Assembly (NCBI GenBank): GCA_905221605.1
Contig: CAJNDS010002279.1
Location: forward strand, 377,001-441,000
Direction: 5' to 3'
DNA length: 64,000 bases
DNA from: Symbiodinium natans
Lineage: Eukaryota; Sar; Dinophyceae; Suessiales; Symbiodiniaceae
This document shows, in pieces, positions 43,668 through 55,061 of this stretch. Every line of letters begins with the position of its first letter. Within the stretch, counting starts at the first letter, position 1. The translations under genes and the position numbers were made by a program. A model generated the notes under the pieces. It had not been told where the DNA came from. It ran no database searches and worked only from the letters and a program-made list of their open reading frames with translations.

Positions 43668-43886
43668 ACCCCTGAACCCTAAATCCTAAACCCTTAAACT
43701 CTAAACCCTCAACCCTAAATCCCAAACCCTAAACCCTAAACCCTAAACCCTAAACCCTAACCCCTAAACCCTAAACCCTAAACCCCTAACCCCTAAACCC
43801 CTAAACCCCTAAACCCCTAAACCCTAAACCCTAAACCCTAAACCCTAAACCCTAAACCCTAAACCCTAAACCCTAAACCCTAACCC
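43668..43886. repeat. Long CCCTAAA/CCCCTAAA array
   Basis: About 30 units with patches of CCCCTAAA, ending 25 nt before the exon at 43.9 kb. Confidence 0.92.
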
Positions 43887-43910
43887 AAGCTTCCCCCGAG
43901 CACGACCGAG

Positions 43911-43956
43911 GCGAAGACCGCGCACAGTGGCACGCGCCGCCCACATTGCTTCCTTG
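43911..43956 (+). CDS. Exon of unrecognised gene
   Basis: One base then RRPRTVARAAHIASL, ending at donor TTG|GCGCTT. A 220-bp CCCTAAA-type array lies left and TTTAGGG right. Other frames are also open over this island, so the frame rests on phase and donor. Confidence 0.42.
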
Positions 43957-44219
43957 GCGCTTAGTGGGGTTTTAGGGTTTAGGGTTTAGGGTTTAGGGTT
44001 TAAGATTTAGGGTTGCTTCCTTGGCCCTAAACCCTACCTGGAACCCTCTTGACCTACAGTTTTATGGGTTGTACCTACTACTTGAGGGTAGTTCCTACTA
44101 AACTGTAGGTGAATAGAGTCCCAGGTAAGCCCTAAACCCTAAACCCTAAACCCTAAACCCTAAACCCTCTACATAAAATAGGCACATAGAATCCCAGGTT
44201 TAGCCCTAATGCTTTAGGG

Positions 44220-44315
44220 AGCCTCTGCGCCCATGGGAGGGCCATGTCTGTGCTGGAAGTTGCCTTGGCCAGCTGTGTGGCCTGGCAGCTTCCCTGCTCG
44301 GACGCACCTTTTTTG
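44220..44315 (+). CDS. Exon-like island, frame uncertain
   Basis: A GC-rich, coding-looking island left of TTTAGGG repeats. Candidate frames read MSVLEVALASCVAWQL (ATG 44247) or LCGLAASLLGRTFFG after CCAG at 44269. Hydrophobic in both. Confidence 0.28.
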
Positions 44316-44810
44316 GCTTAGTAAGGGTTTAGGGTTTAGGCTTTAGGGTTTAGGGCGGGTTGAGGGTTTAGGTTCACCAAGGGCGGGTTGTGGGGATATA
44401 ATCGGGTTTTCATTTTAGGGGGTACTAAGTAGACTTACTACTCGCTATCTGGCTGGGGTGATTCCTGTCTACTGGCAGATGCTCTGTGAACAGCATAGGA
44501 AAAGATAGATAGAGAAAGGCCGATGGACGACGAGAAGAAAATGAAATGTGCACCCATGCGCCTCAACACGCTTCAGAAGGGCCGAAATCCTGAACGGTGC
44601 TGCCTAAGCCCTACACTAGGTACCTCTTCTGTGACTCTGGGTTCGCTGACGGTGGAACGGGCACAGCTTTGGTCTGACTCTCTTGCTGGCACACTAGGTA
44701 CTACCTTGTTTCTGCAGCTACCCTATTGGGGTCAAGAGAATCCTATCTTGGAATGTTTTCGGGGAGCGTGGAGGGACCAGCCTCGTAAGCATCTGAAACC
44801 TCAAATACTC

Positions 44811-44926
44811 TACTTGGAAGCCCTTTTGACTTAGTAAGTGTGATCATTAAGGTGGGTTATGCGGATGATCGTAGGGTTGCTAGGGGAGACTTAATAGACT
44901 TACAAAGCTAGAAGAGCTTCCAAGTA
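44811..44926. mobile_element. TACTTGGAAGC TIR element
   Basis: TIRs TACTTGGAAGC and GCTTCCAAGTA, with inner TTTTGACTTAGTAAG and GACTTACAAAG. Related copies lie at 7.26, 43.6 and 63.7 kb. Confidence 0.75.
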
Positions 44927-45119
44927 AAGCCTCAACCCTGAACCCTAAGCAAGTACCCAAAAGCCTAAACCTTTAAATTCGTGCAGCCCTCCGACTCATC
45001 AATTAGGTGAGCACTTCCCACAAGCGGGTCACCCATAGTATACCCCCCATAATACTAGAATCCTTGTTAAAGAACCCCGAAAAATCCCCCTATGTCAGGA
45101 AACCCTCATAAACAAATAT

Positions 45120-45367
45120 GGAAAATATAAATACATACATGAATAATGAAAATATGTGTGTAAATATATGTACACATATGTATATGTGTATATATACATG
45201 TATTTATTTACTTATTTATTTCACATTTGTTTATATATGTACATATATGTATATGTGTATATATACATTTATTATTTATTTTTTTATTTACTTATTTATT
45301 TATTTATTTTATTTATTTATTTATTATTTTATTTATTTATTTATTTATTTATTGGCAACAGAATCAC

Positions 45368-45400
<33 letters not shown>

Positions 45401-45435
45401 CATATACATATATGCTTACATACATATTATGTATA
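45120..45435. repeat. TATA/ATTT microsatellite
   Basis: Irregular (TA)n, (CATATA)n and (ATTT)n. Confidence 0.88.
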
Positions 45436-45440
45436 GAAAA

Positions 45441-45552
45441 ATGTATGGCGCAATAGTCGAGAAGCCGGAAGGTGCCGCAGGCGCCATTACCGCAGCAGCC
45501 GGCACGTTGTCGGCTGGAATCCAGGCGGGTCCAGGATTTATAATGGACTGGC
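45441..45552 (+). CDS. Exon-like island, frame uncertain
   Basis: After a TA-rich microsatellite, a frame reads MYGAIVEKPEGAAGAITAAA and continues GTLSAGIQAGPGF to a TAG at the edge of a TTTAGGG array. Internal AGs (for example GCCGCAG|GCG) could be acceptors. Confidence 0.3.
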
Positions 45553-45774
45553 CTTAGGGTTTAGGGTTTAGGGTTTAGGGTTTAGGGTTTAGGGTTTAGG
45601 GTTTTCGGGGCTTTGGGCTTGCGTTTAGGTTCCAGGGCCTATGGTTTAGGGTTTCCATATGGGGCTTAGGCTTACTACAAGTACATGTTGCAATAGACGG
45701 TCCCTTCGCCATGAATTGAACCGTAGAGACCAACGTGTGTGCTCATGCAGCTCTCGTGACTGCCTTCAAAGATG

Positions 45775-46028
45775 CAATACATATAAATACAAATATATAC
45801 ATATGAATATAACTAAACATACAAATATACATAAACAAACATAAAAATAAACAAATGTACGTATGTATGTATATATACATCATCCCTAAACATCAGAAGC
45901 CCGGTGTATACATACATACATATATATATATATGTGTGTATGTATATACACATACACTTACATACATGCATATGTATACTATACATATACATATATATAT
46001 ATATATATACATGTGTGTGTGTGTGTGC
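45775..46028. repeat. TA/CATA/GT microsatellite
   Basis: (ATACAT)n, (TA)n and (TG)n; the final TG run forms the tract before a possible acceptor at 46030. Confidence 0.85.
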
Positions 46029-46030
46029 AG

Positions 46031-46175
46031 AGACCACCTTCTCAACGGCGCTGTCCGTATTTCGAGGCCTGCCCTTTTGCTCTCCGATACAGCCGATACA
46101 GGCCGTCCGCCAGCAGCGACGACCATGAGGATGAGCTTTTCGCAATCGAGGAGGCCGTCAGTGCCGTCAGCCGTG
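46031..46175 (+). CDS. Exon-like island after a GT repeat, frame uncertain
   Basis: Starts after TGTGTGTGCAG| and ends before TTTAGGG repeats. One frame gives SASSDDHEDELFAIEEAVSA, another DHLLNGAVRISRPALLL. Composition is coding-like but the frame is unresolved. Confidence 0.33.
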
Positions 46176-47386
46176 GGGTTTAGGGTTTAGGGTTTAGGGT
46201 TTAGGGTTTAGGGCTAGGGTTTGGGGTTCGGGGTTTCGGGTTTAACCGCAAGGCCTGGGGCAAAACAAAAAGCCCTAAGACCCTCAAAGACCCCTGAACC
46301 TGCTGAAGTTTTCCGAATCTGTGAAGTGGACCTGTTTTGGGCGCCTGTTTTTCGAGACACTGAGGGTGTCAGGCATTGACACGGAGATGCGAGTAGTGGT
46401 TTGGGGCTGGTTTTTGTGCTGCAGGGCCCAGATGCAACAATGGTTTAGGGGTTTAGAGTTTTTGGTTTAGGGTTTAGGGTTCAGGGCAGGGGTTTGAAGC
46501 ATGGGTTTTGGGTCGGCGCGTTGTGATTTGGGGGTGCTACCAGGTCCACCTAAGAGTAACCTCTGCCACTTCACAACAGAAAAAACAACCGCACCCTGAT
46601 GATGGCCGAGCAAGGGCGTGGGATAGGATGTGCCCCTGAATGATTAGTCTTAGAGCAGTTGCCTCAATGAGGTAGTAGCACCCCCCTTTAGAAGAACTCA
46701 AGCCAAGAGAGTCCCCCGAGGCCCATAAGAACAAGGGGTCCAGTTGGGGTGATACCTGAAACCAACAGCCCTAAGGCCCTAAGCCCAAAACCCGAAGCAA
46801 GCCCTAAAACCGAACATCCCAAAAGACACCGAAAACCCAAACCCCAAGCCCAACGCCTAAAACCCTAAACCCTAGACCCTAAACCCTAAACCCTAAACCC
46901 TAAACTCTAAACCCTAAACCCTAAACCCTTAACCCTAAACCCTAAACCCTATACCAACCCCAGGACCCTCAAGCCGAAAGGCCTTCAGAACCTAAACCCT
47001 CAACCCTGGAAAGATCCCCACAACCCCTCCCCCCCCCCCCAAAAAAAAACAAAACAAAACAGTAATAATAATGATGATAACAATAATAACTTTAATGGTA
47101 GTAGTCATAATAAGAATCATCATAATTATATTGGTAACAGTAATAATCAAAATGACAACAACAAATTAGCCCCCATCCCCCGAGGGCCCTGAAACCCTAA
47201 AGCCTTAAGACCTAAAACCCTTAGGCCCTAAACCCGAAACCCCCACAGCCCCCTAAGTAAACCCTCGACCCTGAATTTCTGAATCCTAAAACCTTTGTAA
47301 GCCCCAAACCCTAAATCCTAAACCCTAAACTCTAAACCCTAAACCCTAAACAAAACCCTAAAACCATTCAGCTCGAAGCCCCTGAG

Positions 47387-47421
47387 GCATGCCACGCTGA
47401 GTGGGAGGAGGGCCTGGAGGA
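47387..47421 (+). CDS. Exon of unrecognised gene
   Basis: Reads ACHAEWEEGLE plus two bases; acceptor TGAG|GCA, GT donor. In phase with the exon at 47.68 kb (EEGLEEWPEYDH). Confidence 0.42.
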
Positions 47422-47439
47422 GTCTTTAGTGTTTAGGGT

Positions 47440-47645
47440 TTAGGGTTTTGGGTTTTTGGGTTTTTGGGTTTTTGGGTTTTTGGGTTTTTGGGTTTTTGGG
47501 TTTTTGGGTTTTTGGGTTTTTGGGTTTTGGGGTTTTGGGGTTTTTGGGTTTTTGGGTTTTTGGGTTTAGGGTTTAGGGTTTAGGGTTTTAGGGTTTAGGG
47601 TTTTAGGGTTTAGGGTTTTAGGGTTTAGGGGTTTAGGGTTTAGGG
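47440..47645. repeat. TTTTTGGG variant array flanked by TTTAGGG
   Basis: More than ten units of TTTTTGGG replace the central part of a TTTAGGG array; the right part carries TTTTAGGG units. Confidence 0.9.
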
Positions 47646-47680
47646 TCAACGGACTCAGAAATCACCGCCGAAGGAGGCAG

Positions 47681-47707
47681 ATGGCCTGAGTATGACCACG
47701 AGCCCAG
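47681..47707 (+). CDS. Exon of unrecognised gene
   Basis: One base, then WPEYDHEP plus AG; GC donor. An acceptor seven bases earlier is also possible. Between TTTTTGGG/TTTAGGG arrays. Confidence 0.38.
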
Positions 47708-47867
47708 GCTCCGCCGGTTTAGGGTTCAGGGTTTAGGGTTTAGGGTTTAGTGTTTAGGGTTTAGGGTTTAGGGTTTCTAAGCCTTAATTACCCCCTGAGT
47801 CCTAAGCCTTCGGTCTTTTGGAAGGCCCGGATTTCAGAAAGGCAACAGGAGCTGCACGCGCACGACA

Positions 47868-47893
47868 CACACACACACACACACTCACACACA

Positions 47894-47988
<95 letters not shown>

Positions 47989-47989
47989 A

Positions 47990-48030
<41 letters not shown>

Positions 48031-48350
48031 ACGCGCACGCGCACGCGCACGCGCACGCGCACGCACACGCACACGCACACCCGCACCCACGCACCGCACA
48101 CGCGCACACGCCCACACGCCCACACGCCCACACGCACTTTCGCACACACGCACACACGCACACACGCACACACGCACACACGCACACACGCACACACGCA
48201 CACACGCACACACGCACGCACGCACACACGCACACACGCACGCACGCACACACGCACACACGCACACACGCACGCACGCACACACGCACGCACCCACGCA
48301 CCCACGCACGCACGCACGCACCCACGCACGCACGCACGCACGCACGCACG

Positions 48351-48387
<37 letters not shown>

Positions 48388-48456
48388 ACACACAGACACG
48401 CAGACACGCAGACACGCAGACACACAGACACACAGACACACACACACACACACCAC
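47868..48456. repeat. Compound CA / CACG / CAGA microsatellite
   Basis: About 590 bp: (CA)n, then ACGCGC, ACGCACAC, ACGC and finally (ACACAG) blocks. It is open in several frames on both strands (Thr-His or Cys-Val repeats); these ORFs are not genes. Confidence 0.93.
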
Positions 48457-48720
48457 TGAAAGATACTTGCAAAACATTCCCCAGAAACACCCGCCAAAGT
48501 GGGTAAAATGACCGTGGTGATGAAGATGCATGGTGCCTGGGATTGGCTCAGGTCTTGGTAGTGTTAAGGCTTCTCGGCTAGGTCCAACAGGCCCCAGGCC
48601 CTAAACCACAAGCCCCAAACTTTTTTCTGTTTCGGCCCTTCAGGGAACGTCAGGGCAGGGAACCCGAAAACCCAAAGAACCCGAGACACTCAACCAATTT
48701 TTCGCCCTCAGCCCTACCTA

Positions 48721-48814
48721 GGTAAGCCCTTGGGATATTTGCATGTTTCTTTTGGTGAGTTTAAGAGGATCGAATTTCGGAACACAGTTCGAGGGTTGTT
48801 AAGGGCCTATAGCA
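48721..48814. mobile_element. GCCCTTGGGATATT-family element
   Basis: AAGCCCTTGGGATATTTGCA, then GTTTAAGAGGATCGAATTTC, ending TTAAGGGCCT. Confidence 0.58.
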
Positions 48815-48967
48815 AGGGAGGAACGCAGAGGCATTTCCAGATGTAGCCGCATGGGCTTCAGGATTGTGGGTTTTGGGAGTTTCGGGTTTAGGGTTTAGGG
48901 TTTAGGGTTTAGGGCTACGAGCATGTTTGGCTATTTCCTGTGAGCTCAACCAAACATGGCTCATGAG

Positions 48968-49000
48968 ACCAAGAAGATCTCACTGCATGTCGAAATCGAA
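48968..49000 (+). CDS. Possible exon; chorein/VPS13-like flavour, weak
   Basis: Reads TKKISLHVEIE, followed in frame by APVIL before the GC/GT donors. The EIEAPVI string recalls VPS13-type proteins, but it is far too short to call and its phase does not join the 47.7-kb exon cleanly. Confidence 0.25.
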
Positions 49001-50981
49001 GCGCCGGTGATCCTAGCAAACCCTGTAAGCCATTAACCCTAGACCCTAAACCTTGCAAGCCCTTAACCCAGAACCCTAAACCCTGTAAGCCCTTAACCCT
49101 AAACCCTAAACCCTGTACGCCCCTAACCCTAAAACCCGCCAGCTGAGCTTCTTTCTAGTTCCATATCATCATGTGGGAGTTTACCAAAGTTACTGGCCCC
49201 AAATATAGTAGGATTCCCTGATACTAAGGACCCCAAGAAGGTACAGTACCCCGAATTTGCCGCAACCCCCCATATTGTGCGTCTTGACCGGAGGTAGGTA
49301 ATGCTTTCTTCTTTTTCCTAGGCTACGGTGGGGGAACTTGCCAAGCTGCACAGAAAGTTGTGCAGGTGGAGCGCTGGGTGTGCCCCGCACCCCACGGATT
49401 ACCAAGCACATGCTGATGAACGACGACACCGCAACTTCAGCAGCATAGCACAGGGGTTTCTTTGTTCTTAGGAGTTGTTGTTGGAGTCAAACAGGGTTAA
49501 AGGGTGCATTGGGCCTTTTAAAGTGTTGTGCAGCGCATGCGTAGCCCCTAGCCCTAGGCTAAACCCCAATCCCTAAGCCCTAGGCTTTCGAGAAGAGGGA
49601 ACGAGGAACTCTGAATCCTGGTTCATGGGTGACTTACTAGTTCTTTGGGGTCAGGGTTTAGGGCTAGCGACCCTACATACTCCCTGCAACATGGAGTACA
49701 CACACACATATATATATATACACAAAGGCGTATATACATATGTATATATATATATATATATATTTGTATAAGCACAGTATATACGCATATGTATAAGTGG
49801 AAGCTTCTTCCTTCTTCGGCCCGGGACTGCCCAGCGGCGATTGGGTTTAGGGTTTAGGGTTTAGGTTTAGGGTTTAGGGTTTGGGGCTCCCTAACCCTGA
49901 AGACCCCTAAGCTGAAGGCCTGGAGGTAGAAGGGTTTAGGGTCTAGGTTTGGGTTTGCCGGTGTCGCCATTTCCCTTCAGAGGTCTGGAAGAAGCGGATC
50001 ATTCCAGCCTCGCGCACGGCACCCAGTGGGCAGCTGTCTCTGTGGGCAAGTCATTTCCATGCAGTTGCAACAGTGGATACTGGCCCTGTGCACACCCCAA
50101 ACCAATGAGATGAAGAATCCGAATCCGACCTGCATCAGAAACCTCATCCTCCACCAGCACATCCCATCACCACATGCTTAATGGCTGCGGCTTTCCTTCC
50201 TGCAAGAGCTCAGAACCCAACAGCCGAAACCCTTGCCAGCTAAACACAGAGAGTACTTGGGGGTCCATGGGTACTTGCAACCCCAATGATAAGTCTACTT
50301 ATAACCTACTTAGAGGACTTGGGGGGCTTACAAGTGCAGTCATAATGGGGTTGATAATAATCCCTCCTGGCGCGTTCATGCGTGGTTGTTGGCGCCTTGA
50401 AGGTGGAAGCCTTGAAGCCCTGAAACCCTAGACCCTAAACCCCAAACCCTAAATCCCAAACCCTAAACCCTAAACCCAAGACCCTAAACCCTATAGACCC
50501 TAAACCCTAAACCCATAATTAGGTGACATGCAAGTAGACCACAACAAGGACCTATCTACCGAAGCCCTGGCTGCCTCGTGTGGATGTCAGAGTCGAAGCC
50601 CTGAAACCCCTAAACTCCAAAAGCCCTTAACCTAAACCCTAAAGCCTAAACCCTAAACCCTAAACCCTAAACCTCCCCTAATAAAACGCTTGAGACTCGT
50701 TGAAAAAAAGACCTTGTTGTAAAACTACATAGGGAACCCCCCCCCCCCCCCGGGTAATTGCCGTTTAGTTGCTGAGGTTTGCCTGAGCTGCTCTCTCGGC
50801 AGAGACCCGCCTGCATGAGACATGTTAGGTGGTTTCAGATGTCAGCAGTACATTGGGCTGTGCGGTTGTTCCTCCAAGCCCTTCGGATCTAGGGTGAAAG
50901 GGTTATAGGGTTTAGGCTTAAAGGTTTAGGGATATAGGGCTTAGGGTTTAGGGTTTAGGGTTTGGGGTAAGGGATCGCAAG

Positions 50982-51032
50982 CAAAAGCATGTCCCGCATC
51001 CCAAGCCGGGTATCATGCTGGTCGCCGCAGGG
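50982..51032 (+). CDS. Exon of unrecognised gene
   Basis: Seventeen codons, QKHVPHPKPGIMLVAAG, ending at a GC donor (a GT donor at 51040 is an alternative). It joins in phase to 55.03 kb across the intron that contains the RCC1-like gene. Confidence 0.48.
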
Positions 51033-52148
51033 GCCGAAGGTACGAGTCCTCTGCAAACCTACACTTGAGCCTCCAGAACCATGGTGAGTTGAGTTTAGGG
51101 TTTAGGGTTTAGGGTTTAGGGTTTAGCGTTTAGGGTTTAGGGTGTACGGTGTAAAGTGTAGAGTTTACGGAGTGGGGTTTACGCAAGCTCCAGAGCCCAA
51201 ACCCCGGAAGTTCCATGGTGGGTTCAAGGTTATTTAAGCATCGATAAGTTGCTTAAATGGTGATTTAGCGGGGTTGTCACCTGGTGTGGGGTGAGTATAT
51301 GGGTGGTTGTCAACATTGTGGTCCCTTTTTGGATCCCTACAATAATACGGCACCTATTCTTCAGGGTAACCCAAAAGGGATCATCATTTTGACAGCCACC
51401 CATATGTGTTGACCCAAACTCTTCTCCTTTGTCCATGTGCCTAAATGCTGACCCCCCAACACTTTCACGACCGCGCACACCAGGCAAGAGCTACAGCAAA
51501 ATCGGAAAACCCTCAAGGCGCCTGCGGACGGTTGCAAGCTCATGTCTTTTACCTTACGTTGTCTCATGTTAGCAGTCCTTGCGCAGCCTACGGCCTATGG
51601 TCAGTTCTCTACATTATGAGGTCTCGTCTTGTTCTATGGAATATGCCCAGATATCGAACACACTGAACGAGGTGGCGCTGGCTCTAGGCTTGTTTTAACC
51701 CTAAGAGTCCATGTACCACATTCTACGCTTCAGTGTTTCGGATTTTGGGGTTCAGGGTTTCAGGGCCTCTGAGAGGCAGACACACGGATAGGGAGAGAGG
51801 GAAAGAGGGAGAGAGAGAGAGAGAGACAGGGAGAGAGGGAGAGAGACAGAGAGAGAGAGAAAGTGAGAGAGTGGGCTGACATTCAGGGCAAAAAGGGGTT
51901 CTTCTTTCGGGTTCAGGGTGTTGCCCTAATCTTAAACCCGGGAGCGGAGGACTCGAAACGTCCGCTGACTGTGAATTGCAGACGTTCGGGCTCAGGAAAG
52001 AGCTACCTGATGTTTGATTCTTATGTACCCTAAACCTTGAACCCAAAGCCCCAAAACCCCAAAATCCCAGAACCCCAAAATCCCCAAAACCCCAAAACCC
52101 CACACTCCCAAAACCCTAACAAACATTAGGCCACACACAGGGCTGTTC

Positions 52149-53786
52149 ATGACATGTCATGTCCTGTATACGATTGAGGTGGGCCTGCTGAGTGGCAGGG
52201 CCGTGTCACTGGAAGCAGCACCGGGTGAGCGTATAGAAGCTTTGAAGAAGAGAGCGCAGCAGGCTTTAGCAGTTGGCAACGGCAGACTCTTGGACGCCTC
52301 TGGAGGCATTCTGGATGGAGCAGCCACTCTTGAGGAATCTGGGCTCCAGAGCGGGGATGTGCTGACGTTGCAGCTGAGCAGCGTTCGCGTCCGTGGCAAC
52401 TATTGGGCTTTTGCTGCCATTCTGGGTGATGGGTCTGTTGTGACTTGGGGTTATGCTGACCGGGGTGGCGACAGCAGTGATGTGCAAGCTCAGCTGAGGG
52501 ATGTGCAACAGATCCAAGCTACCGACCAAGCGTTTGCTGGCATTCTGAGCGACGGGTCCGTTGTGACCTGGGGTGACCCTCAATATGGTGGTGACAGCAG
52601 TGTCGTGCGGGCTCGGCTGAAGGACGTGCAGCAGATCCAATCTAACAGGTGGGCTTTTGCTGCGATTCTGGGCGATGGGTCCGTTGTGACTTGGGGCTGT
52701 GCCGAGAGTGGTGGCGACAGCCGTGCTGTGCAAGGTCAGCTGAGGGAAGTGAAGCAGATCCAAGCTACCGATATGGCTTTTGCTGCCATTCTGGGTGATG
52801 GGTCTGTTGTGACCTGGGGCGATGCTTTCCGTGGTGGCGACAGCAATGCTGTGCAGGGTCAGCTGAAGGACGTGCAGCAGGTCCAAGCTACAGGCGGTGC
52901 TTTTGCTGCCATTCTTGGCGATGGGTCCGTTGTGACCTGGGGCGATGCTGGCCGTGGTGGTGACAGCAGTGCTGTACAAGAGCAGCTGAAGGACGTGCGG
53001 AAAATCCAAGCTACTAGCAGGGCCGTCGCTGCCATTCTGGGCGATGGGTCTGTGGTGACCTGGGGCAATGCTCGGTGCGGTGGAGACAGCCGGGATGTGC
53101 AAGGTCAGCTCAAAGATGTGCAGCAGATCCAAAAAGCCAGCACGACGGCGTTCGCCGCCCTTCTGGGCGATGGGTCTGTTGTGGCCTGTGGCGATGCTTA
53201 CTTTGGTGGCGACAACAGCGCTGTTCAGGGCCAGCTCAAGGATGTCCAGCAGATCCAAGCTACCGACAGTGCGTTTGCTGCCATTTTGGGTCAGGGGGCC
53301 GTCGTGACCTGGGGCTGTGCTGAAAGTGGTGGCGAAAGCAGTGTTGTGCAACATCAGTTGCAGGACGTGCAGCAAATCCAAGCTACCAAAAATGCGTTTG
53401 CCGCCATTCTCGGCGATGGGTCTGTTGTGACATGGGGCAGTGCTTCCCGTGGTGGCGACAGCAATGCTGTGCAGGGTCAGCTGAAGGACGTTCTGCAGAT
53501 CCAAGCTACCAGCGGTGCTTTTGCTGCGATTCTGGGCGATGGCTCTATTGTGTCTTAGGCAGCCCAGTGGTACCGTTTACCCTTTTTTTGGTTCTGGTTT
53601 CCCTTACGAAATCACCATAGCCAAAAGAACACGGTGCCCTTATAATATGGTTACTGGGCTACCAAGGTGTCCTGGGGCGATTCTGACCTTGGAGGCGACA
53701 GCGGCGCTGTGCAATTTCAGCTGCCTGTTCCGGGCGATGGGCCGGCAAAAAAGACCCATCACTTGTTGTTTCATTGCTATCACTAG
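52149..53786 (+). CDS. Ubiquitin-like + GDGSVVTWG-repeat (RCC1-like) protein, one intron
   Basis: The ORF starts at ATG 52149. Residues 1-80 form a ubiquitin-like domain (LLSGRAVSLEAAPGERIEAL; GRLLDASGGIL; SGDVLTLQL). About nine tandem repeats of roughly 41 residues follow, each with AFAAILGDGSVVTWG, GGDSxAVQxQLKDVQQIQA. The repeat resembles RCC1/HERC beta-propeller blades and is a familiar type in Symbiodiniaceae; its function is unknown to me. Unspliced, the frame stops at TAG 53556-53558. Removing 53550-53666 as a GT-AG intron restores ...ATT|GTG TCC TGG GGC GAT... and the repeat continues (VSWGDSDLGGDSGAVQFQL) to a stop at 53784-53786. The lack of other introns, unlike neighbouring genes, suggests retroposition. 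No spliced-leader relic was seen. It lies within a large intron of the surrounding + strand gene. Confidence 0.85.
53550..53666 (+). mobile_element. TIR element acting as a 117-bp GT-AG intron
   Basis: The body begins CTTAGGCAGCCCAGTGG and ends TTACTGGGCTACCAAG, an imperfect terminal inverted repeat. GTGT(C) precedes the element and is repeated right after it, consistent with a 4-5-bp target duplication inside a GTG TCC codon pair. The left copy of the duplication supplies the GT donor and the element end supplies the AAG acceptor, so splicing restores the ancestral frame exactly. This is the architecture of an introner element. Confidence 0.8.
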
Positions 53787-54749
53787 GTTTTCACTGAACA
53801 GCTTAGCCCAGAAGTTCACCAAACCTGCAATACAGCATCACCCACTATACCCTGTAAATGTCAATAACATACAGATTGTTGAAGTCAACATTCACCCAGT
53901 ACCTTCAAGCCCCAGTGTATGCAGGTGCAAAAAGAACCTTGGCTAAGACAGGAAGGAGCCTGAATCATTACCGACATCATCCCATAGACTAGCCCGATGC
54001 ACATGCATCAGCCAGGTGGCTGCCAAAAACTTCCAGACTACCCAAAAAACGCACTTTTTCTAAACCCTATCCCCTAAACCCTTAACCCTAAACCCTAAAC
54101 CCTTTTCTAAACCCTGAACCCAACCGTAGGCTGCTTGTATAGCCTTGTACGATAAAGGAAACTTGATGTTGCTCCTGGTTTAGAGTTTCGGGTTCAAGGG
54201 CCCCGGAGGCTGCTTGGCTGCCTTGCGCTTGGTCAAGTCCCTAAACCCTAAACCCTAAACCCTAAACCCTAAACCCTGAACCACGCAGTGATACACTCTT
54301 TTCCCACTACATCTCCATCGTGCATCCCTAATAAGCCCTACAAACCTCAAGCAAAAACCAACCTAAGCCCCACGGACCACACACTCTATTAGGGTTTAGG
54401 GTTCAGGGTTTAGGGTTTAGGGTTTAAACCACCCTAAGCCCCACGGACCACACCCTCTATCCGACTCTGGCGCCGGGGCCAGTCAGAGTCTGCCTGAAAA
54501 GGTGCTGAACCTCAATTGGCCATGACCCCATGGTTCTTAGTAGGGAATGAGGCAATTAGGGTTATATATATATATATACGCAGAAATATTTATTATATAT
54601 ACATATATATATATGTACCGGTTAAGGGAGTAACAGGGGTACGTACCTCACTCCCTCATTCCCTACTAAGAATCAGCCAACTCATAGAGCGAGGTATAGG
54701 TTATGGTTCCATTCTCTCGAAGGGGGTCCGGGGGAACCTCAAGTAAGTA

Positions 54750-54818
54750 ATTTAGGGTTTAGGGTTTAGGGTTTAGGGTTTAGGGTTTAGGGTTTAGGGT
54801 TTAGGGTTTAGGGTTTAA
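54750..54818. repeat. (TTTAGGG)n array
   Basis: About ten perfect units in the intron between 51.0 and 55.0 kb. Confidence 0.9.
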
Positions 54819-55034
54819 TACGGGAGCCTCAATACTAAGATTCTGCCCTTGCAGTCCCCAACTGCAGCTAGAGCTTTGATTCCCGTCTCTTGGTCATTCG
54901 CCCAGATCCTCAGGATTGTAGAGTAGCTAGCCTTTGTCCTTTTTTTGGGGTAGTCGAATCCCGAAAGAAATCCCCAAGGTTAACCTTGAGTTGTCTAGGC
55001 TACTCGACAACTAGGAGAATTCTCAAGCCGCCAG

Positions 55035-55061
55035 GGCATCGGGAACACCAGCAACGTCCAG
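55035..55061 (+). CDS. Right-hand gene exon
   Basis: Nine codons, GIGNTSNVQ; acceptor GCCAG|GGC, donor CAG|GCACAG. TTTAGGG array directly right. Confidence 0.45.

Noticed and set aside
44523-44834. 103-codon ORF on the + strand
   Set aside because: It overlaps a TIR element at its 3' end and has no recognisable domain or coding pattern.
47818-48531. Long open frames on both strands of up to about 250 codons
   Set aside because: They are translations of a CA/CACG microsatellite (Thr-His or Cys-Val repeats).
48968-49020. VPS13 gene call from EIEAPVI
   Set aside because: Eleven to sixteen residues with no second supporting exon; listed only as a weak exon.
52266-53504. A 412-codon antisense open frame
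   Set aside because: It is the mirror of the RCC1-like repeats; the + strand frame has the recognisable domains and codon pattern.
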